64,000 nucleotides of DNA, taken from NCBI GenBank assembly GCA_030248135.1, contig JASANC010004988.1, positions 1-64,000 on the forward strand, written 5' to 3'. The notes beneath the pieces were generated by a model. That model was given only the letters and a program-made list of their open reading frames with translations. It was not told the DNA's origin and did not search any database. Of this stretch, positions 33,869 through 45,800 are shown one piece after another. Every line of letters starts with the position of its first letter. The stretch's first letter is position 1. A program made the translations under genes and the position numbers. This DNA comes from Theristus sp. LFF4_11. Taxonomy: Eukaryota > Nematoda > Chromadorea > Monhysterida > Xyalidae.

Positions 33869-36649
33869 ATGGAGGATAACATCACTGAAGAAAGCCAGGA
33901 ATACACCTGCATTGAGCAGGTGAGTTAATGGTTGGTTCATCAGCAAAAAAAGCACTGCAAAGAATTGCACATGGTGTCGCGGTGAATATATCGTCATGAT
34001 GAATGATCAAAGTTTACATGCTGAATGTGTGGCAGTCACAAGTAAAACCGATTGGTTAACTAACTAACATTTGAAATCAAAAAAAAAGCGTAAGGCTTTG
34101 TTTCAGGATCCGTATGACACTGTGCGCTTTGCATACGTCTCTGCAGCGTCAGTGGTTTCTTTCTTTGGCATGTTGATGAACATTGTGCTTGTTTGGTTGT
34201 TCATCACAGTTGCCAAGGTATGCAGTGTTTCCACAATCAACAACAATAGTTTATAACACACGCGATTGGTTCATCTCACCAAAAGGGATGAAGTTACGTT
34301 TCGGATGGCGCCTTGCGCAGACAACTCAATCAGTTTACAAAAAGTGTTTTACTAGACGTACAATAATTGTTGCATGCGCAATGCTGTTCTGAAATACTTA
34401 GAATTTGAATTATTATTTCCATTTTTTTTGTAAATACCAATTCTGTGGCGCAAAGCTGGTATGCAATAATTTCAGGTACAAGGCAAGTTTTCAACGTCTC
34501 GGCTGTATGTAACAGTGCTGGCAATTGCTGACTCATTGCTGTGTTTTCTATATATTCTATTAATTGGCGTTGATGCATTTGCGTTGTATTTGCCGAGCGA
34601 ATTCGCCTTCAACGCTTACTACTTGTGCGTTTTAATTTATTTATTTAATCTTATCATTTAATTTATTTAATCTATTTTATCACTTTATCACTCTGGTATT
34701 TTTTTTGCGAGCGTGACCTGCCGGATTTAGAATGATTTCAGTTGTTTTAAATGACGCACAATTGCAGCTACCTGATACCGGTGTTTTTTGTGATTCGTTC
34801 CGTTCAAGTGATGATTCCATGGTTCATCATTGTGGCCACATTTGAACGCTGGCTGATGATGTCGTCGCGATTCGAGATAATGAAACGGATCCTCACAAAG
34901 GATGCCGCGCGCGTTATACTCGCTGCCTCAATTGTAATTGGCGCCTTATTGTGCAAGTACGGTGTTTATTTGTAGATTTTTTAATTGCATAACTAATGAC
35001 TTATAAAACATAACGAGTTATAATTATTTTTTAAGAGTGCACATGCTCGGTATGTTCTCCGTGTGGACGTCGAAAACCCCAGAGAACTGCACATCGTTCA
35101 TCGAGACCAAACAGATCTTTCCAACCCGCACCTATTCGCAGTTGTTTCTATATTTATTCGACTTCGTCATCGGCAACATAATTCAGGTGTCGGAAACTGC
35201 ACACTAAAATTAAAAAGTGGCATGAAGTACAGGCACAAGGAGTCTCATAAAAATTACAATGAGGAAAGCGGCTCCATTCCAATAAGACCTTCTTCATTGT
35301 GTTTCATAATAATACCGGTTTTATTAACCAGCAGTTGAAATTGCTTTGTTGAAATATTTTTAAATATCAAGAGTAATCAACATTCCAGATGCATGTTGGA
35401 TGTTGCACCTTTGCAGATTTTTGTGCCCTTCGGCGTTCTAATTTTGCTCAACATGACGATCATAATAAAGCTGAAGCGTGAGTCAGTGGCGATGCGTCTT
35501 GAGCAGCGTGTGTCACGCATGATTGAAATGAGTCAAAAGAGACGCACGATGTCTTGCAGAACACAAGTAAACGCAAGAGACCCTGCACACAATGAACTTA
35601 CTGCGAGACTCGTTGAGAATGGAACAGGTAATTTAAAATTTACATACAATGCATTAACGTTTAAAGTTACGTACAGTACTACGCATTAACAACCACATGT
35701 CACATCCATTGCAGCGGACTTTCAAATACACAACTCTGCAGACCGCTGTCAAGTAAGCAACTCAAACACGACACTGAAGTCGTCGGAGCTCCGTTCGAAA
35801 GCAAAACAATCGGCCCCCGCAGCTATGTACACAAGTGTGCAGAATGTGACGGCCAGTGGAGCTGAAACGACGTCTCGTGTGGTTGCGAGCAATACTACTG
35901 CTACGATGAGTTTTGATCAGCACCGTGGTGTTGGAACACTTATTCAGGTCTGGCAATTGATTAGCAAAATGGTGATATGGGAACACAGTTTTATTTTATG
36001 TGTATTTTGCGACTGGTACGTTTTCATCAGTAAAAATTCTTTACAGATGCCGAGTGCTCAACAAGAACGAATTGCTATGGTACGCAGAAAGACGCGCATG
36101 CGCGAGACAATGTTTACAATGATGGTGATCGTCGCGAGTTATTTACTGTGCAACACGCCCGGTTTTATATTGTGTATTCTGGAAGTATTCTTTGACGACT
36201 TGCTCTACGAGGGAACAGCAAGTGCTCCTTGGTACATGCGATATTCGGACATACAAAGTATTTTATTCATGGTATGCAGTTTTATGCGGCTCGGAATCTA
36301 CCTTGGCTGCAACCAAGAGCTAAGGGAACAATTCAAGTCCATGTTCTGCCGATTTCATAAAGATAAGGAATCGACAACAGACTCTGAAATGATGGAGATT
36401 CAGACTCAGCCACAACGTCAACAGCAAACCTTATTGGCACAAAATAATGTTCGACTCGAAGCTACACAAAATGAACTTGTCAGTCCAAACACTATTGACG
36501 ACCACAGCGGCAATAATAACAGTAATGTATTAATCAGTCAAAACTGTTCAGTTCTGCTGAATAATAATAATGGCAGCTTCAACAACAACAACAACGACAA
36601 CAATAACAATAACAACAACAACAACAACAGCAGCAGCAGCAGCAGCAGC

Positions 36650-36692
<43 letters not shown>

Positions 36693-36694
36693 GC

Positions 36695-36733
<39 letters not shown>

Positions 36734-37123
36734 AACATCAGCAGCAGCAGCAACTACAACCACAACAACAACCACAACAACAGTAACGCCAATAATGATG
36801 ATGCTGTTACCAATGTCATCAACAGAAACGGTACAATAGAGCAGCCCCTTGTGCATTCATCGCACACCAATCAACCATTACGAAACCACCAGGACAATCG
36901 AGAATCGAATATTCTAGAATTTGTTAGCGATGAGTATGTCGCAGACATTGTCAGTGATGAAAACCTGCTGCTTGGTTCTGTCGTTGAATACAGAGCGGTG
37001 GATGACGCTTCAATGCGAATTAACTCAAAAGAATACACAAAGATGGTGAATAACTTGGACGATGAAGATGATCTATCTCCGCCATGCGAATCGATGATCA
37101 CACAGCACTCAGCTGTGATTTAA
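33869..37123 (+). CDS. Rhodopsin-class GPCR, FMRFamide/peptide receptor-like, with Asn/Ser tail
   Basis: Exons: 33869-33919, 34107-34217, 34476-34624, 34768-34956, 35036-35186, 35417-35627, 35715-35947 and 36047-37123. All join in frame with GT-AG borders. The N terminus is short and carries an N-glycosylation site (NIT). TM1 lies in exon 2, TM2 (LYVTVLAIADSLLCFLYILL) in exon 3, TM3 in exon 4 ending in FERW in place of DRY, TM4 in exon 4, TM5 across exons 5-6, TM6 (MFTMMVIVASYLLCNTPGF) and TM7 in exon 8. TM6 keeps CNTPGF, but TM7 lacks a standard NPxxY and has RLGIYLGCN. The third loop is long and Ser/Thr-rich. The tail from about 36500 contains a run of roughly 100 Asn/Ser residues encoded by an AAC/AGC microsatellite. 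The layout resembles invertebrate FMRFamide-type receptors; the ligand cannot be told. The 99-nt intron 35948-36046 is open in frame, so retention would lengthen loop 3. AATAAA lies at 37554. Confidence 0.85.
36570..36790 (+). repeat. (AAC/AGC)n coding microsatellite
   Basis: A trinucleotide repeat inside GPCR exon 8 encoding poly-Asn with Ser interruptions. The same tract read in other frames gives poly-Thr, poly-Leu and poly-Val frames, which are not genes. Confidence 0.95.
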
Positions 37124-38224
37124 GATGATAATCTAGCAGAGCAGACAACAAAATTCTGAAAACGTGTAAATTTTGACTTTACAAAGAAAGCTTCCGTAAA
37201 CATATGCTCATATTTAATGCGAGATTTCATATTATGATCACACAGAGTACGTACCAATAGTTTTTGAAACGCTAATCCTTAGACTGTTTTGAACGAATAA
37301 TGGGTTATACGATACTTTTTTGGACGCATGTTCTGAATATCAGCAAAATTTTTTCTTTGGTGCTCCGGCAATTAATAATTAAATGAATTGTTTGTTTTGG
37401 ATGCTTGCATGAATGAAATGAGATGTAAATTAATGCTTTTTAACCTAATGCACACAAATTACATCAGCGCTAATTTTGATAGATAACATATATGGATTGA
37501 AATATTGTGCGATCAGTTAAGTTTTTGTCTTTGATTGGTTTTTAACTTTTTTCAATAAAACGGCAGTCTGTGGAATGCTGTGTTACACAATAATGCTATC
37601 ATGCCCATTCGCGAGCGACGCGGATAGCATAATATGGATGCCGGCATAATATGGCTCATTGGTCGTTCGCGATAAAATTCCAAAAATAACTTTGCCTCGT
37701 TCTATGAGTATTAAAAAGCTGAGAACGTTTTACGCTTCACACAGGTAGATACTCTACAGTTACGCTGTGTGCACGAGAAGTTTTTTTTCGTGGTGATGTT
37801 CTACACGCGCTGTGTGCAAATTATATCGATTCTGAAGGAGGTGTTAATTATTCTTCTATAACTCCTTTTTTGGCTATGTCCTAAATGGGTCGCAGTTTCA
37901 GTGTCGCAAAAAAATTGACTGTTAAGATAAAACATTCCTTTGCTGGAAATTTTTTTAAAGTTTGCATTTATTTTTTTACCCGATGCTTTTAAAAGCTCAA
38001 ATTTGGCCTTTTGCACAAAATGACAAAAAACGCGTATTTTAAAGTGCTTTGCAATTTCTGCATGTGAAACAAACCATTATTTGACAAATCAAAAAGACAG
38101 CGTTTCTAGAAAAACAATGGAGAGTTTGAACTTGATCTTTATTTTTAGAAAAACGAAAAGAATTTGCAAAATTTAGCTATTTTTCAGTTGAGTGTATCAA
38201 TATTTTGATTACGACATTGACAGT
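37124..38224. other. GPCR 3' UTR and spacer
   Basis: Probably the 3' UTR up to the AATAAA at 37554-37559, then AT-rich sequence with nothing recognised. Confidence 0.45.
37554..37559 (+). terminator. Polyadenylation signal of the GPCR gene
   Basis: AATAAA in TTCAATAAAACGG, about 430 bp after the GPCR stop codon. It is the first canonical hexamer downstream. Confidence 0.5.
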
Positions 38225-38560
38225 TTGGTGTAGTCAGGGGTTATTCAATGCGCTGATCACAAATTTTGGGCAAGGTTAACAACTTCAGGTTTTGAATCGT
38301 TAAGATTTTGGGCGACTAGGCCGCGTGCAAATTGGCCAAATCGGTCCAAAAACAAAAAAAGAATAAAACTTTAGTGCAGGGTATTTCAATGCGAATTTTG
38401 GGTTTGTTTTTGTATGTGAGCAACGCTAGATACTAAATCGTCGTGAAGATTTCAAGCAAAGCTGGAAATGGGCAAAATCGGTCCAAAATCGAAAAATGAA
38501 AAACTGTGTTTTCTAAATAAGTGCGCTGACGGCGAATGATAAGCTCAGAATGTATGCATA
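38225..38560. repeat. Degenerate 149-bp satellite units
   Basis: About two worn units containing TTCAATGCGCTGATCAC, TTTTGGGC, GAATCGTTAAGATTTTGGGC and ATCGGTCCAAAAAC words, related to the array at 22160-23045. As there, a family-2 element follows immediately. Confidence 0.7.
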
Positions 38561-39222
38561 ACGAATTGCGATTTTTGTCCGCTTTTCGGGCTTATGTAAA
38601 AGTAAGAATATTATCTACAGATGCGGAACACGCACATAAAATGTAGAGAATGGATTTGTGTAAGCAGTGAGAAACTTGGTTTGACAACTGTTTTCATGTC
38701 TGTGACATGGCACACGGATACAAGTTCATAAAAGCCATATTTTTGCGCTGTTGATTCATTATTTCTGTTGCAACTGCACAAAGTATAAAACTAAAACTGC
38801 AATAAGAATCATCCGTTTAATTTTTTCTTGGGTTTTGGTCCAAGCAATCTGCTCATCGAGCCCATTTTTAAATTTTATTCCCACCGGTTTTGAGGTACAA
38901 AACTCGTGAACCTGAACAGTTCATCCAGTGCACCATTGCTCTTACTGCCACAATGCCACAATAAGAGGTCATTGACAATGCCTCAATGCTACGCTTTGCG
39001 TAAGTGAATTTGAAATTAAATTAAAAATCACCAGTGAATGTAAAGATCCGTTTTGTCGGTAAAATAAAATTAGTCCTCTGGCAAGAATGTGTCATCTTCG
39101 GTGGGGGATCAAGCCAATACTTCTTGGTATAAAAAAAGCTAACCTTTTTAATTTTTTTAAATAAGAAAAATCAGAGAGTGAAAATCAACAGAAGACAACA
39201 CATTTTTTGTCACTGCTGGTGT

Positions 39223-39495
39223 ACAGTATGGCCAAACAAATCAGGCAGTCCTGGTATTGTCTATCAAGACGAGATCAGTCGCAGACTAGGAGTTGTTTTA
39301 AACCAAGATCATTGTTAATCGTGTGTGCAAGGATTATAAGAATGAATAGTAGCAAGCAATAAAAGGGTAATAGTAAGAAGACTCAATTAGTTTGCAAAAA
39401 CCCGTCAAATTTGACACACAATTCGGTATTTTTCTTTTCATTCACGGTTCCTTGCACCCTGAAAAAAGCTGCCATGTTTACTCGGCCATTCCGTA
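39223..39495. mobile_element. MITE, family 1, copy e (reverse, nested)
   Basis: Runs from TACAGTATGGCCAAACAAAT to CTCGGCCATTCCGTA with TA borders. It is inserted in family-2 copy 2 at a different point from the MITE in copy 1. Confidence 0.85.
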
Positions 39496-39784
39496 CGTGC
39501 TTAGCGTACTTTAGCAACGATAAACCTACATGCACCACTGTTTTACAATCTTTGATTTTAGCCGTTTCTGCACAGAATTTACAGAACATTTACAGAACAT
39601 GCTAAGATTTCTAACGAAACTAAAAACACTTTCAACGACCTCTTAGGTTTTACAGCAAAACAAAAGCTGCGCAAAAATATAACTCTTTTGTACTTGTATC
39701 CGTGTGCCACATTAGAGACATAGAAATAGTTGTCAAACCAAGTTTCTCACTGCTTACATAAATCCATATTCTGCCTTTCATATA

Positions 39785-40021
39785 CCGTGGCGGCCAAAAG
39801 TGTTGGAACGCTGCGCGCGTGTGTGCTGTGTATTGCGCGCGTGTTGCATCAATTGTACAAACACTATTATAAAAATTTATGGGCAACGTTGGGTTCGCAG
39901 GACACTTTTCGACCTAACGTTGCTCCTAAATTCTAATAATAGCGTTTGTACGGCTGATGCAACACGCGCGCAATACACAGCACTCACGCGCGCAGCGTTC
40001 CAACACTTTTGGCCACCACTG
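39785..40021. mobile_element. Tc1-like MITE (237 bp), TA target site
   Basis: The ends CCGTGGCGGCCAAAAGTGTT and ACTTTTGGCCACCACTG are inverted repeats that continue through a (GC)-rich GCGCGCG segment. Flanking TAs lie at 39783-39784 and 40022-40023. Removing it restores the family-2 terminal repeat (…TTTCATA CGTCTTCCGC…), which shows the insertion event directly. Confidence 0.9.
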
Positions 40022-40331
40022 TACGTCTTCCGCATTTTTAGATAATCTACATCTTGCTAGTTTTCAATCATTTTTTATATATGTTGTACATATAATTTCA
40101 ACTAACCAATAAAATGTTTTGAGTAACCGCTTTCAAAATCACTATGCTGAAACACACACACTGTGCTAGCGATTAAAAAACTGTATACGATTAATGATAT
40201 ATGATAATTAAAAAACTGACGTCACTGTATATGCTCTCTCTCTCTGCATAATATTGTTAATTACGGAGATTACGCCTTCAACCTCGCAATTCAAGTCACG
40301 CATCTTCCATTTACTAAATTGCAGCCGTAAA

Positions 40332-41218
40332 CAGTGGGCCAAAAAGAGCAAATTTAAAATGGCTTGTATTCACTACCAGTACAAGCTGATGAGCTGAAAT
40401 TTTTGAAATGCTTACATGTACCTATGAAATGATTGCCTTGTTTTTGTGTGTTGAAATATCAGCTGAAAACTTTGATTCAATTCGCTGCTGTTTACAAATA
40501 CAAAAAGGTTGTGTTTTAGATGCGTAAGAGTGCCACTTGGATAAACATCGTTCAAGTTGACATGTGGTACTGTAAGTCTCCTTTTTAGCACCAGGTTCTG
40601 ATTTGCGTTTGTTTCAGAGCTGTTTACAATTTTCCTTGCTGAGCCGTTGTATTGATTTAGTGAATGTGTTCAAACGAACAGACCACTGTCCATCGCAGCT
40701 GTCTCGTACAAACCACAAATGAAGCTTATTGATTGGTCCCAAAGGTGCGGACGAATCCTGGGGATGCCACTAATAAAAAGCAATTATAGTTGGAGAGAAA
40801 GTTTTGTTTTAATAACTGATTTTTTTGTATAACTTGCTTGACACTTTATTTACTTTCATTTGTATTTTTTTTCAAGCAGTCGATATTGCGAGAACAGCAT
40901 AAAAAACACGATTCACATTTAGCCAGACACAGAATGATACAAAGGCAGCATAGCACACGCATCATGAAACAATTCATGACTGGATTGTTTAGACAAAACA
41001 TAAGCAAAGCGAAAAAACATACACAAGGTTGCCTCCGTAATCAATGATTTCAGTTGAAATTTGAATACATACATAAAACAAAGGTCTTACAGAACTAATA
41101 TAAGTCATGTACTTGTATTTCGGAACAAATAATTTTATAAGTGTTCAAAGTTTCAGCTCAATCGCAGATACTGGAGATGAATGCGAGCCATTTAAAATTT
41201 GCCCTTTTTTGGCAAACC
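40332..41218. mobile_element. Mariner-like element remnant (0.9 kb)
   Basis: The left end CAGTGGGCCAAAAAGAGCAA and the right end (reverse complement GGGTTTGCCAAAAAAGGGCA) match with some divergence over about 75 bp. They include AAATTTAAAATGGCT and GAGCTGAAA words. There is no recognisable transposase in the middle. Confidence 0.65.
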
Positions 41219-42829
41219 CGCGACACCGTGACATGTGTTATTCACTATCACCATGATATCTTTATCTGCATTGGATAAATATACGTGATTGAAAATGTTT
41301 TTAAACGCAATAAGTCACGCCAGATAATTGCTGTGTGTAGAAACTAAACAAAACATTGTTTTACAGGACATTTATGATATCTGCAGAACATAAATGAATG
41401 AAAGGCACAATGAAAGAGCACAGTATCTATTGCCCTTGTATCGCCAAATAACGACGGCATAATAGTTTCCTGTGATGTGATGCTGATACGATCAAACGCT
41501 GCGATACAAATATGTATCAGATGTTTGTAGGCTGGACGCTTTGGGAACACATTGTTTCGCCATCTACTGGTTTACTAATTGAAGTGCGCTCAATCTATTG
41601 TTTGTGAAAAATATCTTTATATTAATGTACCCATACTTTAAGTTGCGGCATATTCATTTGTGGTAACACACGAGTGTTCTTTCAATCTGTGTAATTTGAA
41701 TTCAATCTCTAAATATGTTATTATGGGCCAATTGTCAATTCCCAAACTGAAATTCAATGATATCTTCGGATCCACATCATCACAAGGTTTAAAGTTAAAT
41801 TTTAAAAAATATCCCTCGCAATGAATTTTTGCTTTGCTCAGTGCATAATTAATATTTGCCATGACAACAAATTACAAACTATTTTTATGTTTTAGTTGTA
41901 GAAACCCAGCATTATTTTGATTGATTTTATTCCACACATTGTAAGTGTCAGCCATACCGCAAGGAAGTTCCCAAACCAGCAAAGCTGGGCACATAGCAGA
42001 TAAATTTAACATTATTATTACTTTTAATTTAGCGATGGCTTCCAAAGTTTTCGTAGAATGTTCAAACTTATTAGGCTAACATTGCACGCCGAGCAAAAAA
42101 TAATCAATAAAAATCGAAAAAGCACATACAACAAAATGCAGTGCAACGGTGACGGCTGTATTATCGCACGTGTTCAACTACAAAATTCAATAATACCAAT
42201 CTATCAACGCTTTCGTTGTAACCGTTAGACCCACAGTTAAACAATAGGGGCATAGTGCACCTAGTCGCTGTGCATCAATCTATCGTTACCTGGCGACCTT
42301 GGGGATGTGCAAAACAACACACGTTGCTGAAACAATTGACGTCGGAAGCTATGCTGTCAGCTTTGCGTGCTCGTGTCATCAAGCGTACTCATACCATTAA
42401 AACGTGTGCGGCTGCCGTGTGGTGTCCGTTATAAGTTACGGTTTTGATGATAATCAATAACAGTGAAAACAACGAAATTCATTTTTTCGTTACTACCTGA
42501 AGTTGTTTTCAATGTTTTGATGTGTTTTATTGCAGAAGCTCAGGACTACCGTAACCATGTATTCAAAGCACACAAAGCAGATCGTTTCTTCTCACCGAGT
42601 TTACTGTGACTGAAAGAGCAGTGGAACGTCTTCAGTTTTCTTGATTGTCAATTATCTGTCAGACTGTCATTGCACAACCCGTGTTGTTGATGTAACATTT
42701 TAACATATTTCTATAATAATTTGTCATTTATGATAAAAATTGGTCTACAGATTTCAAACGTTTGATGACAATGAAATTTAAAATCACCGAGTACTGTCGG
42801 TAAAACTGTCGGTAAATTTTTAAAACGTC
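41219..42829. other. Upstream region of the CCP/EGF gene
   Basis: No other gene or repeat was recognised. The promoter and 5' UTR of the gene starting at 42830 should lie in it, but no clear core element could be picked out. Confidence 0.35.
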
Positions 42830-45800
42830 ATGAACAAAAAGTCGCGTGGAGTTGGAAGACTTTTTGTAGTGCTATGGTTGCTTGTGTCGACAATTTCAAA
42901 ACATGTAAACGCAGGTTAGACAATGCAATGATAGCTATCTCAAAGATAACGTCTATAACGCCCCTTGCTCTCAGGTTGCACCATACCACCAGCCATGCCT
43001 GCGAATGTGAACGGTTCGTCTGTAGTGTACACAAACCAAACTGGTTCCATCGTAGAAGTTGGTGGCACGGCTAGAATTCAATGCAGCATGAGTTACGTGA
43101 ACTCAGCTAACGGCAGCATGACTGAACAAAAGATCAGCTGTCAAACAGGCGACATTTGGGAAATTGGTCACGACTGTATAATTGGTAGCATAATGCAAAG
43201 CTTAATTTAACAAAAAGCTACGTTGCCGAATTTGTTAATTATATTTTCTTTGTATTTGCAGCTTGTGAGCACAGCAGTCCGCCGGTAATACCTGTAAATG
43301 GTAACGCATCGCATATTGTGTACACAAATGTGTCTGGTACTGTAACCTTGCACATGGGTATTGCAACCGTTTACTGTAACAATGGCTATTTCTTAACAAC
43401 TGATGGGATTTCGACATCACAGCTGTTACCTTGCATATCACACAACACTTGGGGCACACCATTCAATTGCACAAAATGTGAGATGTGGTCATTTCAAAAC
43501 AAATCTCCGAACTATCAACAGCATTTTTTCACTAATTAATACTACTTCTTTAGAATCTTAGAGATTGGCTTACTTTAGTATTTGAACATAAAAATACAGT
43601 GGCGGTCAAAAGTTTAAACGCACTCGCTTTTTTCTCTAATTTGCTCTGTACACTCGTTGTGAATGGTTTGAAAGAATATTGTATGCTGTGTTTGGTAGGT
43701 ATGAATGCCTTTTCTCGCTACCCGGGTGGTACACTGGTAGCACGTGTAGTTCGCGAACCACGAGGAGCAGTTGTCATTGATTTGACAGGTGAGCACCATG
43801 CAGAAAAATGGATTGTTCTGTGTGTGTTTTTGGGCTTTGGTGTCATTCTTTTATTGTTTTCAGATGCAGGTTTATATGGGTAAGGGTTACCGATCCAAAA
43901 ATCTTCAAAACGAAAACCGAGGCTTTAAAATTTTTTAAATTGTCCCCAACTCCGATGGCCACCGCCGATTCGGGCGCATTCCCCCACGATTTTCAACCTT
44001 TGACTTTTTTCTAATTTTAAAACTTTATTTTGACACTCAGTAATTGTTTTCAGCCCGTAATCTGTTAACAAAATCGGTAAAATGCCCAAGAAAAGCGACC
44101 TCAACCCAACTCAGCGTTCGGCGATCGTGGCATTGCATCGGACAAATCGCCAAAGCGCGCGATCGCAAGGCGTGTTGGCATCTCAGAGTCCGCCGTTCGC
44201 TGCACCATAAAGCTGTTCAATTGAGGACAATTTAAAAATTTTCAAAACCTCGGTTTTCGTTGGATTGAAACCCTTACCCAGATAAACCTGCATCTAAAAA
44301 CAATAAAAGAATGACACCAAAGCCCAAAAAACGCACAGAACAATCCGTTTATCTGCATGGTGTTCATCTGTCAAATTAGTCATTTTGACAACTGTCCCTC
44401 GTGGTTCGCGAATTACACGTGCTACCAGTGTACCACCCGGGCAGCGAGAGGAGGCATTCATACCTCTACCAAACACAGCAGATAATATTTTTTCAATGCA
44501 TTCAAAACGAGTGGACAGAGCAAATTAGAAAAAAAGCGAGTGCGTTTAAACTTTTGACCGCCATTGTAAGTAACAAAACTAATATAAATTATACTGTAAG
44601 ATGAGGTCCACGTTTACGGTGAGGTGACCTACATACGTATGCATTTGTGTTTCATATTTTTGAAAGCGTGTTCTTTCGAATGACAAAGCTGTGTTTTCAG
44701 TTGAATTCGTACTAGTTCTAACTTAAGATGGTTTGACGGCTTAATCTAAGAATATGAAACTTTTCTCCAACGTCTCAAATGTTTGTCAAATAAACCAAGA
44801 GGTTTTGAGGATCAAAAGTTTTAAAAAGGCATTCAGGCTTTTGGGGCAAAACCAGGAAACAAGATAACTTTAAAACTGCTCGTATTGCGTTGAGCTGATG
44901 ATGCATAAATTCAAATATGATAATAAAATAACTCAATAAATGCAAAAATTTGTGCTATGGTTTTCAGTTTGTCCATATAACGAAAGTTTGCCAATCAACA
45001 TCGACATGAACACAATGATGTACGGACTTAACCAAACTGGTGGCGTGCAGGCTGGCGGTTATCGCAATTATTCTTGCATTGCTGGATATGTGCTGGCGTT
45101 TGACGGAGTCGGTGCTAATCAGAATCAGACGTGTTCTGACGACGGTGTTTGGTCGAATGTTTCAGACTGCGTTAAACGTGAAATTTTTTATTTAGTCATT
45201 TTTTTATTTTTTAATTTACGCAGGGAATACAAATGTCGTACGTCGTAATTACGCACATAAGTTTCATTTATGTAAGTTTCAGCTGCTTATAATTATGCTT
45301 ATGATTAACAAACAATGTTAAAGTTGCACAATATTGCAGTCGTTAGAAACGTACATATCTGTGCATAAGTCCGTCTATATTTTTTGGGTTGCACAGCCAT
45401 TTGCATAAATGCAGACGTGTCAATTTACTGATTACGGAATTATGCCGCATCATACAATAATTGTGATGTGCGTATACACGCCAATCGGTCGCAACAACGT
45501 TACGCCAAGACGCCCGTAGCCGATAAACTGCGCCTAAAAAGGGACATATTTACACATATACTTGATTGTAATTACGACGTACAGTAATCCGTTTTCCTGT
45601 GTTAAGTTATTAATATTGAGTAACTTTTACTCCGCCATATTCAGTTTGTTCAATGCCCACATGGTACGGGTTGAACACAAACAGCAGCAACGTAACAGTC
45701 ACTACTAACCCAAACACAAGCTCACCGATTGAGGTGACCTACCCGTGCGATGACGGCTTTGTAGTTCACGGCAATGTTAGCATTAACTCACAGACACTCC

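Larger units (their letters stand above)
38609..40046. mobile_element. Inverted-repeat element, family 2, copy 2
   Basis: The left end TTATCTACAGATGCGGAA and the right end TTCCGCATTTTTAGATAAT are inverted and related to the element at 23112-24148. This copy is interrupted twice: by a reverse family-1 MITE (39223-39495) in the interior, and by a 237-bp Tc1-like MITE (39785-40021) inside the right terminal repeat. Confidence 0.8.

Noticed and set aside
36538..36856. Poly-Leu, poly-Val and poly-Thr frames
   Set aside because: Other-frame readings of the AAC/AGC microsatellite in the GPCR tail.
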